A stretch of DNA of 64,000 nt, taken from Methylocystis sp. L43 (GTDB lineage: Bacteria; Pseudomonadota; Alphaproteobacteria; Rhizobiales; Beijerinckiaceae). Positions 24,943 to 33,392 of the stretch are shown piece after piece. The number at the start of each line of letters is the position of its first letter. Within the stretch, counting starts at the first letter, position 1. The notes beneath the pieces are model-generated. The model saw only the letters and a list, made by a program, of their open reading frames with translations. It did not search any database and had not been told where the DNA came from. The translations under genes were made by a program, and so were the position numbers. The stretch covers positions 27,296-91,295 of the forward strand of contig NZ_JADNRA010000018.1 of assembly GCF_015709525.1 (NCBI RefSeq), written 5' to 3'.

Positions 24943-26289
24943 TCACACCGCCGAGGAATGGCGGGCCGGCGCAGACTGCAGGTAGGCGTCAAAGGCGGCT
25001 GCGACAAGGCGAACGAAGGGCTTTCCGCGTTCGGTCATGGCGAGTCGCCTGCCCTGCAGGTCGATGACGCCGTCGTCCGCGAGTGCGTCGAGCGACGCCT
25101 GCGCCGCGTCGAAGGCGTCTTCCGCATAGCCGTGGCGCGCAGCCACCGCGCCGTAGTCAACATCGAAATCGCACATGAGGCGTTCGATCAGATCGGCGCG
25201 GGCGATATCCTCGCGCGTGAACGCGACGCCGCGCGTGGTTGCAAAACGTCCCGACTCGATCGCGCGTCGCCATCCGGCGAGATCGGTGGCGTTCCCGACA
25301 TAGCCCTCCGGAAGACGCCCGATGGACGAAACGCCAAACGGCAGCAGCGCGTCGGCGGCGTCGGTCGTGTAGCCTTGGAAATTGCGGCGCATGCGCCTTT
25401 CGCGCGCGGCGATCGCCAGCGGGTCCTCGGGACGCGCAAAATGGTCGAGTCCGATCGCCTCAAATCCAGCGTCTTCGAGCGTCGCGCGCACCGCCGCCGC
25501 CTGCGCCAGACGCTCGGCGGCGCCCGGCAGCGCCGCGGAGTCGATCAGCTTCTGGTGCGACTTGAACCAGGGCACATGCGCATAGCCGAAAACCGCGAGC
25601 CTCTGCGGCGCGAGGGACGCCGCGAGCGAGGCGGTGCGCGCGGCGTCTTCGACGGTCTGCTTTGGCAGGCCATACATCAGATCCATGTTGATCGCCGTGA
25701 TCCCAGCCTCGCGCAGCAATTCCACGGCCTGCGCCACCGTCTCATAGGGCTGCACGCGGCCGGACGCCTCCTGCACATGCGCGTTCAAATCCTGCACGCC
25801 GAGCGACGCCCGCGTAACTCCGGCGGCGGCAAGCGCCTCGACGAGATCGGCGTCGAGAATGCGCGGATCAAGTTCGATCGCGTGTTCAGTTTCGGCGGAA
25901 AGGTCGAAATGATCGCGCAGAACGGCAATGATCGCACTGAACCGCGAAGGGCCTAGAATGCCCGGGGTGCCGCCGCCCCAATGGATGCTCGCGACGCGGC
26001 GCGCAGGCGTCGCTTCTGAGATGAGCGCGATTTCGGTCTTTAGCGTCTGCGCATAGGACTGAAGCGGCGCATCCTGGCGCACCGCTTTCGTGTGACAGCC
26101 GCAGTAGGCGCAGATGGCGGTGCAAAACGGAACGTGGAAGTAGAGCGAGAGCGACGCGGAAGGATCGAGGTTCGCGAGCCAGGCGCGCGCGTCGGCGTCG
26201 CCGATCGACTCGGAGAAATGAGGCGCCGTGGGATAGCTCGTGTAGCGCGGCGCAGATCTTTCGGCCAAGGCCAGGGACGCTGGGTCCAT
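24943..26289 (-). CDS. hemN: Oxygen-independent coproporphyrinogen III dehydrogenase
   Basis: HemN is a radical SAM enzyme that decarboxylates coproporphyrinogen III to protoporphyrinogen IX without oxygen. The cluster-binding motif is visible as Cys56, Cys60, Cys63 and the family-specific Cys65 (FCTAICAYCGC). RYTSYPTAPHF at the N-terminus, HWGGGTP and the C-terminal HemN domain are also present. The 448-residue length is normal for HemN rather than the shorter HemW. GAGGGAG precedes the ATG. I saw no clear FNR-type TTGAT-N4-ATCAA site upstream. Confidence 0.95.
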   Translation of the reverse strand: MDPASLALAERSAPRYTSYPTAPHFSESIGDADARAWLANLDPSASLSLYFHVPFCTAICAYCGCHTKAVRQDAPLQSYAQTLKTEIALISEATPARRVASIHWGGGTPGILGPSRFSAIIAVLRDHFDLSAETEHAIELDPRILDADLVEALAAAGVTRASLGVQDLNAHVQEASGRVQPYETVAQAVELLREAGITAINMDLMYGLPKQTVEDAARTASLAASLAPQRLAVFGYAHVPWFKSHQKLIDSAALPGAAERLAQAAAVRATLEDAGFEAIGLDHFARPEDPLAIAARERRMRRNFQGYTTDAADALLPFGVSSIGRLPEGYVGNATDLAGWRRAIESGRFATTRGVAFTREDIARADLIERLMCDFDVDYGAVAARHGYAEDAFDAAQASLDALADDGVIDLQGRRLAMTERGKPFVRLVAAAFDAYLQSAPARHSSAV

Positions 26290-26456
26290 CCTACTGACTC
26301 CCTCGCCGCCGCGCGGCGCCGCTCAAATTGATAGCGCGCCTCGGCCTGGCGCGCAAAAGCCATGACTGCCGCACTTTGACGCGGGCGCGTTTGCGAATCG
26401 GCTTGGATGCGGGCAGGGAAAAAGGCAAAGTGAGGCAATTTCACGGGGGCGGGAGC

Positions 26457-26849
26457 ATGGCGCAAATGGCGAGATTTTTCGGACGACCGCAACGGCTGGG
26501 GTTCTGTTTTTTCGCCGCCGCAAGCGTTTCGGCGTCGCTCGCCTATTCCGCCGGTTCCACGGAGGCCTCTGGCCGCTACTCGATCCTCCGCGAGGGAGAC
26601 AAGGACACGGGCTGCATGCTGACGCTCGACGCGCGCACGCGCGGCCGCGCCGGCCTGAAGGCGCAGCTTGCGCCGGCCTGCCGGGACAATGGCGTTGTGA
26701 TTTTTGATCCGGTCGGCTGGGGGCTCGACCGGGGGCGTCTCGTGCTCACCGCCCGCAAGGGCCACAAGGCGCATTTTGAGAAGGGCGCCGACGGCGTTTG
26801 GCGGCGCGACGCCAGCGAAGGCAAGGCGCTCGGCCTGCGCCCCCTCTAG
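26457..26849 (+). CDS. AprI/Inh-family metalloprotease inhibitor
   Basis: The 130-residue product has an N-terminal signal-like segment (about residues 12-32, FCFFAAASVSASLAY) and a domain of about 95 residues matching the AprI/Inh inhibitor family: GRYSILREGDKDTGCMLTL, Cys pair (GCM and PAC), DPVGWGLDRGRLVL and a final GKALGLRP. Family members are periplasmic inhibitors of secreted serralysin-type proteases. No protease gene is in the window. I use ATG 26457 behind GGGGGCGGGAGC; ATG 26466 is also possible. Confidence 0.8.
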   Translation: MAQMARFFGRPQRLGFCFFAAASVSASLAYSAGSTEASGRYSILREGDKDTGCMLTLDARTRGRAGLKAQLAPACRDNGVVIFDPVGWGLDRGRLVLTARKGHKAHFEKGADGVWRRDASEGKALGLRPL

Positions 26850-26884
26850 CGAGCCTTAGCTCTTCGTCAGCGAAAGACTTCTGC

Positions 26885-26916
26885 GAAAGAAGCCTCCCGG
26901 ATTTCTCCGGGAGGCT
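26885..26916 (-). terminator. Hairpin terminator between convergent genes
   Basis: A perfect 11-base stem AGCCTCCCGGA/TCCGGGAGGCT (26891-26901 and 26906-26916) has a TTTC loop. Leftward it is followed by TCTTTCGC, a short T-rich tail, so it fits the leftward secreted-protein gene ending at 26980. It also lies 41 bases after the inhibitor gene and could act in both directions. Confidence 0.75.
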
Positions 26917-26979
26917 CTCCGCCGTCGCCGCGCGAGAGGGGCGGGGTGCCGGCGACGGATCGTGTGGCGCGGCCGCCGG

Positions 26980-27345
26980 CTAATCGCAAACTCGTACCCG
27001 GCGATAGTCGACGATCTCGCCCCACGGTCCAAGAACCGGCTTCCGGAGAAAATGGCACTCTCCATAGCCGTAATAGGCGTCGGCGTGGTCTGCCCAGGAG
27101 CCGCGATAGGGCTCCGGCGCAAACCACGCTTCTCGCCCGTCATCATAGGGATCGTAGCCATGACCAAAGCTCTCGCTTTGGTTGCGGCCATCACCAAAGC
27201 TCTCGCTTTGACCCGGGCCATGACCAAAGCCTCCGCCTTGATAGGGAGCATGGCGTTCAGAGGAGTCGTCGCCCAGATCTTGCGCGACGACCGGGGTAGC
27301 TGCGAGCGCCAGGAGGACAGCGAGGACGAAAGGCTGGCGCGGCAT
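26980..27345 (-). CDS. Secreted protein with Gly/Ser/His repeats
   Basis: The 121-residue product starts at ATG 27345 with CGGAGCC upstream and has a signal peptide ending VVA-Q (about residue 22). The mature protein has three 10-residue repeats (variants of QSESFGHG) at about residues 36-66, then a C-terminal part with two Cys (GECHFL, RVRVCD) and GPWGEIVDYRRV. The C-terminal part resembles small periplasmic proteins of Hyphomicrobiales without known function. The repeats match 30-base tandem repeats in the DNA (27160-27249). Confidence 0.7.
   Translation of the reverse strand: MPRQPFVLAVLLALAATPVVAQDLGDDSSERHAPYQGGGFGHGPGQSESFGDGRNQSESFGHGYDPYDDGREAWFAPEPYRGSWADHADAYYGYGECHFLRKPVLGPWGEIVDYRRVRVCD
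27160..27249. repeat. Three 30-base tandem repeats inside a coding region
   Basis: Units start at 27160, 27190 and 27220, each beginning AT(G/C)ACCAAAGC. Units 1 and 2 share the next bases exactly; unit 3 differs at a few positions. They keep frame in the secreted-protein gene and encode 10-residue repeats, so copy number could vary by slippage without frameshift. Confidence 0.8.
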
Positions 27346-27905
27346 CTTGGCTCCGATCAAAGAAGAGCAGGCGCGGGGAGAACTTTCGTCAAAATCGCCT
27401 GCCCATACCTGCACTCTGGCGCACGCCAGCTGAACCGGAGATGGCCGCGCCGTTCATTCGGCAGTCAGCTTTGCGGCGGGGCTGCCGAAACTCTGTAGGC
27501 GTCTGGGGCGCGACGCCAAAGCGTATCAATTTCGTCCAGGCTGATCTTTTTCGCGACTGCGCCGTTTCAAAAAGGCACACTTTTCGGCGTCTCATCCCCG
27601 CCGCCCACATCCAGTTGTCCATGAAATCGCTGTGCGTCCAGCGTCCAGCGAAGGAACGGCTCAAGCGCCGCCCGTTAGCACGCAATCTGCAGAATAACGA
27701 GATATTGCGCCAAGTTGCGTCAAATTGGAACGTGCGGCGGCTACTTGTCGATGCCATTAGATGCGGCATTGAAAAGACAGTCATTCGGCAATGTGACCTG
27801 CCGCACTGCTGAGCAATCAGGTTCCGACGCAAGTTGAGCGCAATCGGTCGGCCAAGCGGAAAGGCAACCCCCGCTTCAGGCCCAAAACTGGGGATTAGAG
27901 CGCTG
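27346..27905. other. 560-base region without a supported gene
   Basis: The region separates the leftward secreted-protein gene from the rightward IHF-like gene. A 123-codon rightward frame (27441-27812) and an overlapping leftward frame exist, but neither has a good ribosome binding site, a signal peptide or recognisable similarity. The stretch 27670-27830 is more AT-rich than the genes around it and may hold the IHF-like gene's promoter. A decayed gene is possible. Confidence 0.35.
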
Positions 27906-28382
27906 ATGTCGATCGCGAATCCAAAAGAGATGCTGAAGCCCTTCGTCGTGCGCGCCAATGGCGAGGAAGTCGAACATGATTTGGCGTCGCATGAAGACGG
28001 CGCGCGCGGCACGCTCACGCGCGAGGACATTGCGCTGGCGATCCATCGCCGGCTTGAAGGCATGTCCCGCCGCGAAGCCAAGCGCCTGACCGATCTGGTG
28101 ATCGAGGAAATGGCGGCGACTCTGGCGTCCGGCGAGTCGCTCAAGCTGCACGACTTCGGCTCATTCATCGTGCGCACGAAACGCGAGCGCGCGGGCCGCA
28201 ATCCGCGCACCGGCGCGCCCGTGCCGATCGAAGCGCGTCGAGTCATCACGTTCAAGGCGTCGCCCAATATGAAGGCGGCCATCAACGGCGAGATTCCTTT
28301 GGTGAAGGTCAAGAAGCGCGCGCGTGGCCGCCTCGCGCGGCAGAACGGCGGGGCCGAAGTCGTGAGAATCTGCGCCCCATGA
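27906..28382 (+). CDS. HU/IHF-family DNA-binding protein with N- and C-terminal extensions
   Basis: The 158-residue protein contains a complete IHF-alpha-like domain (about residues 35-125): TLTREDIALAIHRRLEGMSRREAKRLTD, the beta-arm signature GRNPRTGAPVPI and the closing FKASPNMKAAING. It adds about 33 residues in front (IANPKEMLKPFVVRANGEEV...) and a basic tail (KKRARGRLARQNGG) behind. Ordinary IhfA is about 100 residues. I start at ATG 27906. It may be the organism's main IhfA or a second copy; the window cannot tell. Confidence 0.82.
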   Translation: MSIANPKEMLKPFVVRANGEEVEHDLASHEDGARGTLTREDIALAIHRRLEGMSRREAKRLTDLVIEEMAATLASGESLKLHDFGSFIVRTKRERAGRNPRTGAPVPIEARRVITFKASPNMKAAINGEIPLVKVKKRARGRLARQNGGAEVVRICAP

Positions 28383-28421
28383 AATCTCGGTAGTCCGCGC
28401 TCCTCCCTGTGAGCGGATCAG

Positions 28422-28464
28422 GGGCCCGATCGTTCGCCGCACGCCCCGGCGAACCTTCGGGCCC
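28422..28464. terminator. Bidirectional hairpin between the IHF-like and acyl-CoA synthetase genes
   Basis: Two perfect 8-base stems, GGGCCCGA/TCGGGCCC (outer) and GTTCGCCG/CGGCGAAC (inner), are separated by a 2x2 internal loop around a 7-base loop. It lies between two convergent genes, 40 bases after one stop and 8 bases from the other. TCTCTATTTAAG follows on the + side, so a T-rich tail is present only partly. Confidence 0.7.
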
Positions 28465-28471
28465 TCTCTAT

Positions 28472-30016
28472 TTAAGGCAGGGCCGCGCGATTGAGTTTGC
28501 CGTTGGCGTTGCGTGGCAGCGCGTCAAGAAACATGACCGCGCGCGGACATTTGTAGGCGGCGAGATGCGCGCGGCAGTAGTCTAGGATGGCGGTCTCGTC
28601 CCGCGCCGCGCCGTCTCGCGTCACGACATAGGCCTTGATGATCGTCGCGGTTGCGTCGCGCCCCGCCCGTTCCGCCGCCGCCGCGTCGACGACGCCGTTG
28701 ATCTCAAGCAGCCTTTTCTCGACTTCCGCCGGCGAGACCCGGTATCCTCCCGCATTCATGACTTCGTCGACGCGGCCGTGGCGCCACATGTAGCCGTCGG
28801 CGTCGAATTCGACGAGATCGCCGGAGACGAACCACTTGCCGCGAAACGCCTCGCGCTCCTCGTCTTCACGGTTCCAATAGCCGAGCATCATTCCCGGATC
28901 GTCCCGGCGCACGGCCAAGAGGCCGGTTTCCCCCTGTGGAAGCGGAGTCTCGCCGCCCTCTTGCGGCAGCGCCGCCACCACCCTCCCCGGCTGCGGCCTG
29001 CCGGGCGAATCCGAGCGCACCGGCGCGGTCGGCCCGCTGGAGATGAAGGTCGAGATCTCGCTCATGCCGAAGGCTTCAAAAATCTCCTTTCCCGTACGGG
29101 CGCGCCAATCGGCGAGCAGGCTCGACGGCAGCGCCGCGCCCGCCGAGAGCGCGTGGCGCAGGCTCGATAGATTGGCGCTCTCCAGCGCGCCATATTTGAG
29201 GATCTGCCGAAAGACGCCGGGCACGGCGGCGAAGATCGTCGCGCGATAGGTTTCGATGAGACGCGGCCAGGCGGCAGGATCCGGATGCCCGTTGTAGAGC
29301 ACCGCGCTGGCCCCGGCAGACAGCGGATCGACGACGCCAACGCCAAGCGTATAGGTCCAATTAATGGCGCCGGCGTGCAACATCACGTCGCCGGGACCAA
29401 GCCCCGTCCAATGCTCCCGCATCGGCCGCCGGCCCCAAGCGGCGCGATGCGCATGCAATACGCCTTTCGGCCGGCTCGTCGTGCCGGAGGTGTAAACGAG
29501 ATAAGCGGGATCGTCGGCGGCGGTGTCGACATAGTCCGGAAGGGGCGCGCTCTCGGCGAGCCGCGCCAGATCGGCGCCGCGCAGGACGCAGATGTCACCG
29601 CTATGCGCCTCATTCTCGAAGGATGCGCCCAACGCCAGCGCGGACGCGCCGCAATCGCGCGCCATGAACTCAGCTTCTTCGAAGGTGAGCTGAGACGACG
29701 CGAGCAGCGCCACATAGCCGGCGGCGATCGCCGCGAAATAGGCGAGCGCGGCATTGGCCTCATTGCCCATACGGATCATGATTCGCGCGCCGGCCGGAAA
29801 GCCGAGCGACCGCAAACCTGCGGCCAGTCGCCGCACTTTCAGATCGAGCTCCGCGTGGGTCCAGCGCTGCGCGCCTGCGTCGCCAACGACCGTGAGCGCC
29901 GTGGCGTCGGGCCGCAGCCGCGCATTGGCGGCGAGGCAATAGCGCGCGAGATTGAAGTGGGCCGGAACGGGGTCGAGCATGAGAGAAATCTTCGCAGTCA
30001 CATCGCGTTCTGGCAT
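28472..30016 (-). CDS. Acyl-CoA synthetase / AMP-dependent ligase
   Basis: This 514-residue enzyme is in the ANL superfamily and should form an acyl-AMP and then an acyl-CoA. Visible motifs are the P-loop YTSGTTSRPKG (about 174-184), AFGMSEIS, the hinge SGDLVEFDADGYMWRHGRVDEVMNAGGYRVSP and the catalytic Lys region NANGKLNR near the C-terminus. Overall it resembles benzoate- or acetoacetate-type medium acyl ligases, but the acid is not predictable from motifs alone. ATG 30016 is used; ATG 29980 is an alternative. It is monocistronic as far as can be seen. Confidence 0.88.
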   Translation of the reverse strand: MPERDVTAKISLMLDPVPAHFNLARYCLAANARLRPDATALTVVGDAGAQRWTHAELDLKVRRLAAGLRSLGFPAGARIMIRMGNEANAALAYFAAIAAGYVALLASSQLTFEEAEFMARDCGASALALGASFENEAHSGDICVLRGADLARLAESAPLPDYVDTAADDPAYLVYTSGTTSRPKGVLHAHRAAWGRRPMREHWTGLGPGDVMLHAGAINWTYTLGVGVVDPLSAGASAVLYNGHPDPAAWPRLIETYRATIFAAVPGVFRQILKYGALESANLSSLRHALSAGAALPSSLLADWRARTGKEIFEAFGMSEISTFISSGPTAPVRSDSPGRPQPGRVVAALPQEGGETPLPQGETGLLAVRRDDPGMMLGYWNREDEEREAFRGKWFVSGDLVEFDADGYMWRHGRVDEVMNAGGYRVSPAEVEKRLLEINGVVDAAAAERAGRDATATIIKAYVVTRDGAARDETAILDYCRAHLAAYKCPRAVMFLDALPRNANGKLNRAALP

Positions 30017-30097
30017 TCGACGCCAGCTTGGGCAAGAGCGCCGTCATTCGGAGCGGCGACATCGTATCGATTTGAGATTGACGCGCGCCAGGACGAG

Positions 30098-30625
30098 ATG
30101 CACGGCTTTGGCATGACCAGCTATGTCGCGCTGTTACGCGCCGTGAATGTCGGGGGAACCGGCAAACTCGCCATGACCGAACTCAAGGCGATATGCGTCG
30201 ACGCTGGTTTCGATCATGTCCAAACTTATATCGCGAGCGGAAACGTCGTCTTTGAAAGCAAAGCCTCTCCAAAAAGGATAAAGTCGGAACTGGAGGCGAG
30301 ACTGCTCGCCTATGCCGGAAAGCCCGTCGCGGTTTTTGTGCGCACCGCCGATGAAATGCAGGCGGTTCTCAACCAAAATCCCTTCCCGGAAAAGCCGGCC
30401 AATTTCACCGTGGCGATTTTCCTCGACGCCCCGCCGCCGCCCGACGCATTGGATCGCGCCAAAGGCAAAGCGGACGAGGAAATGCATTTGGGATCACGCG
30501 AGATTTACGTTCACTATGGCGCAGGGATGGGGCGCTCGAAACTCGAAATTCCGGCTGCCATGCATGGCACGGCGCGAAATATGCGCACGATCGCAAAACT
30601 CGTCGACATGGCGCGCAAAATTTGA
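30098..30625 (+). CDS. DUF1697 family protein
   Basis: The 175-residue protein is a full-length DUF1697 member: YVALLRAVNVGGTGKLAM at the start, the middle YIASGNVVFES, and the C-terminal IYVHYGAGMGRSKLEI...GTARNMRTI. The family is common in bacteria and has no established function. ATG 30098 lies just after AGGACGAG; ATG 30113 (MTSYVALL) matches more family starts and could be the real one. It is divergent from the acyl-CoA synthetase gene and convergent with the AraC regulator. Confidence 0.88.
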   Translation: MHGFGMTSYVALLRAVNVGGTGKLAMTELKAICVDAGFDHVQTYIASGNVVFESKASPKRIKSELEARLLAYAGKPVAVFVRTADEMQAVLNQNPFPEKPANFTVAIFLDAPPPPDALDRAKGKADEEMHLGSREIYVHYGAGMGRSKLEIPAAMHGTARNMRTIAKLVDMARKI

Positions 30626-30656
30626 GAATGCGCGCCGACGCCCAGGCAAGGCGGGA

Positions 30657-31601
30657 CTATTTGCTGCCTGCACGCATCTCGCTGGCGGACTGTCCGAACC
30701 GCCGACGGAACGCGCGGCTGAAATGGGAGAGATCGTTGAACCCCCAGCGGTAGGCGAGTTCGCCGATCGGCGCACAAGGGTCGGCGCAGAGGTCGCGGCG
30801 ACAATTCTCAAGACGCCTGGCCCACACATAGCGCATCAGCGAGAGCCCCTCGACTTCGAACAGCGAATTGAGATAGCGCGACGAGAGGCCCAGCCGCTGC
30901 GCCGCCATCGCCGGATCGAGCCGCGGATCGCCGAGGCGGCTCTCGATGAACCGCTTCACCCGCCGCAGCGTGGCCTGCCGCCCTCGGTCTATCCGGTGAT
31001 GTTCGCTGGGCTCTAAGAGCGACAAGGCGATCAGATCGGCGCAGTGACTGGCCATCGCATCGAAGGATTCCCCGGTCAACTCGCCCGCATGGGCGGCGAA
31101 GGACCGAATGTAAGACACGGCCATCGCGCCGACTCCCGCGGCGCCAGCGACGCGCAACGCCGCGCAGCGGTCGACCTCGGGCGAGAACGCGCGCGTCGTC
31201 GCGCGCGGCAGCGAGACAATCAGCTTGGAGAATTTTCCCGGGCAGTGAATCTTATGCGGCCGCGTCGCATCGTAAACTGTCATCTCGCCGGGCTTCAACG
31301 AGACTTGGCGTCCGTCCTGCTCCAGAAAATATTCGCCTGAAAGCAGTACGGCGGCGAGATAAACATCATGGCTGTCGGGGAGCGACGGCCGCTTGGGCTT
31401 TTCTATCGAAATGGCGTTTGAGCGGATCGAAGAAAGCCGAACACCCTTCCCCCCATAGATTGTCATTTCGTTGAACAGCCGTTGCGCCGGAAGAGGACGC
31501 ACGTCGACGCGGGCGTATTCGCGTCCGATCACCTCGCATAGCCAATCCCGTCGCCTATTCGGCGGCGCGTGCTCGGTCGAAAGGATCTGCGCCTTCGTCA
31601 T
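30657..31601 (-). CDS. AraC-family transcriptional regulator
   Basis: The 314-residue protein has an N-terminal AraC-binding-like domain (about residues 20-190; SHDVYLAAVLLSGEYFLEQDGRQVSLKPGEMTVYDATRPH) and two C-terminal helix-turn-helix motifs (about 215-310; LDPAMAAQRLGLSSRYLNSLF and IGELAYRWGFNDLSHFSRAFRRRFG). ATG 31601 has GGGAG 7 bases upstream and is preferred to 31643. It is divergent from the membrane-protein gene at 31736, which is its most likely target. The inducer is unknown; relatives with this sensor domain often respond to aromatic compounds. Confidence 0.92.
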   Translation of the reverse strand: MTKAQILSTEHAPPNRRRDWLCEVIGREYARVDVRPLPAQRLFNEMTIYGGKGVRLSSIRSNAISIEKPKRPSLPDSHDVYLAAVLLSGEYFLEQDGRQVSLKPGEMTVYDATRPHKIHCPGKFSKLIVSLPRATTRAFSPEVDRCAALRVAGAAGVGAMAVSYIRSFAAHAGELTGESFDAMASHCADLIALSLLEPSEHHRIDRGRQATLRRVKRFIESRLGDPRLDPAMAAQRLGLSSRYLNSLFEVEGLSLMRYVWARRLENCRRDLCADPCAPIGELAYRWGFNDLSHFSRAFRRRFGQSASEMRAGSK

Positions 31602-31735
31602 CGATAACTCCCTGGAACCGCAGCGGACGGCCGTTTCAGACAAGTTTATCAGCCGTCCCGGTCAAGCGCTTTCTTGCAGAACGGGGCATGTATCGAGCTT
31701 CCGGCGATCGGCCGAGAAGAACCGAGGATGTCGTG

Positions 31736-32191
31736 ATGCCGGAAAACCCGCGATCGGTCCAAGAAAACAACATTATTCTGCTAAGGGGCGCCGCCGTGTG
31801 GGTGCTCGTCGCGCTCGTTCTGGCCTGGTGTCTGGTGGCGCTCAAGATGGAGGCGCCGTTCATCTCGGCGATCTTTCCTGGGAAATTCTCGCGCGTCTTG
31901 CAGGCCCATATCGACTTCCTGCTGATGAGCGCGCTCCTGCTCGGCTTCTACGGAACGCGCATTCCTTTCGCCCGGCCCTTGCGCTGGGCGATGGTCGTGG
32001 GCGCATTCACCAATTCGAGCCTGTTCGTCTTGCAGGCGGCCTTTCCAATCCTCGACGGTCCGCCGGCCGAAGGCTGGGGTCCGGATTTGTTCAGGCTCTA
32101 TCTCATGGTGAGCATCGTAACGACCAGTTTCGGTTTCGCCGGCGCCTGCCTCACCGTCCTGCGCATAAGTTTCCGTCCGAAACCCTCATGA
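31736..32191 (+). CDS. Four-segment membrane protein next to the AraC regulator
   Basis: The 151-residue protein has four membrane segments (about residues 18-38, 57-77, 84-104, 116-142) and the conserved-looking AHIDFLLMSALLLGFYG in the second. Layout and the AH-x-D/N region vaguely recall styrene-oxide isomerase and hydroxylaminobenzene mutase proteins, which are small four-helix membrane enzymes; this is a weak guess from memory. ATG 31736 follows GAGGATGTCGTG. It is divergent from the AraC-type regulator with 134 bases between, so it may be regulated by it. Confidence 0.7.
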   Translation: MPENPRSVQENNIILLRGAAVWVLVALVLAWCLVALKMEAPFISAIFPGKFSRVLQAHIDFLLMSALLLGFYGTRIPFARPLRWAMVVGAFTNSSLFVLQAAFPILDGPPAEGWGPDLFRLYLMVSIVTTSFGFAGACLTVLRISFRPKPS

Positions 32192-32225
32192 CCCCAATTA
32201 GATCCGACGCAGTTCGGCGGAATAT

Positions 32226-33167
32226 CTAATCGAACAGGCTGGAGACGCTCTCTTCCCTGGCGGTTCGGGCGATCGCCTCGCCGATCAGGTGGCCGATCGG
32301 AATGACGCGAATGTTGGGAGCGGCTTCGACCGCAGCCGTCGCGCGGATCGTGTCGGTGACGACAAGCTGCCTCAGCTTAGAGTTGGCGATGCGCTCCGCC
32401 GCCGCGCCCGACAGCACGCCATGGGTAATGAAGGCGTAGACGGAGCCGGCGCCCGCCGCGAGCAGGGCTTCGGCGGCGTTGCACAGCGTTCCCCCCGAAT
32501 CGACGATATCGTCGATCAGGATGCAGTTGTGGCCGCTGACGTCGCCAATGATGTTCATGACCTCGGAGTCGCCGGCGCGCTCGCGGCGCTTGTCGACGAT
32601 GGCGAGCGGCGCGTCGATGCGCTTCGCCAGCGCCCGCGCGCGCACCACGCCGCCGACGTCCGGCGACACGACCATGACATTCTTGAGCTCAAGGTGGGAC
32701 TTGATGTCCGCCACAATGACTGGCGCGGCGAAGAGATTGTCCGTTGGAATGTCAAAGAAGCCCTGAACCTGGCCGGCGTGTAGATCCACGGTCAGAACGC
32801 GGTCCGCGCCCGCCCGCGTGATCAGATTGCTGACGAGCTTGGCCGAGATCGGCGTGCGCGGCCCCTGTTTGCGGTCCTGGCGGGCGTAGCCGAAATAGGG
32901 AATGACCGCCGTGATGCGACGCGCTGAGGCGCGGCGCAGCGCGTCGATCATGATCAGGAGCTCCATCAGGTGGTCGTTGGCTGGCGCGGAGGTGGACTGG
33001 ATCACGAACGTGTCCTGGCCGCGCACATTCTCAAGGATTTCGACCCAGATTTCCTGGTCGGCGAAGCGGCGAACCTGGGCGCGACAGAGCTGAACGCCCA
33101 GGTGGGCGGCGATCGCCTCCGCCAGCGGCCTGTTGGAGTTGCCCGCCAGGAGTTTCATCGCCGCCAT
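32226..33167 (-). CDS. prs: Ribose-phosphate pyrophosphokinase
   Basis: This enzyme makes PRPP from ribose 5-phosphate and ATP for nucleotide, His and Trp synthesis. The 313-residue protein has [50 protein letters not shown] and the PRPP-binding loop [15 protein letters not shown] 33167 has GGGATGG at suitable spacing; ATG 33158 (MKLLAGN) is equally family-like. It is divergent from mnmA. Confidence 0.96.
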   Translation of the reverse strand: MAAMKLLAGNSNRPLAEAIAAHLGVQLCRAQVRRFADQEIWVEILENVRGQDTFVIQSTSAPANDHLMELLIMIDALRRASARRITAVIPYFGYARQDRKQGPRTPISAKLVSNLITRAGADRVLTVDLHAGQVQGFFDIPTDNLFAAPVIVADIKSHLELKNVMVVSPDVGGVVRARALAKRIDAPLAIVDKRRERAGDSEVMNIIGDVSGHNCILIDDIVDSGGTLCNAAEALLAAGAGSVYAFITHGVLSGAAAERIANSKLRQLVVTDTIRATAAVEAAPNIRVIPIGHLIGEAIARTAREESVSSLFD

Positions 33168-33392
33168 ATAAATCCATCCCCGCGCCTTAAACGCCGCGGC
33201 GTCATAGCAGCGATGGCGGCTGCGAACAATATGACGCCGGGATGTCGAAAAATTTCGGCAGGATTGCCTCTTGGACGGGTAATGCTCTAAATGATGCCAG
33301 CGGCCTCACCGATGCGCGGCGGGCCGGGGGGCTTTTGCGCCTTCACCCATCTCGTCCCACTTTTCCGCAGTAGACAGGCGTCGCTTCCGAAA

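Noticed and set aside
26290..26456. FNR-type site upstream of hemN
   Set aside because: TTGAT occurs near 26327 on one strand but no ATCAA partner at the required 4-base spacing.
27389..28312. 307-codon leftward open frame
   Set aside because: Most of it is antisense to the IHF-like gene; the remainder has no start signal or recognisable domain. I kept the gap itself as an open question.
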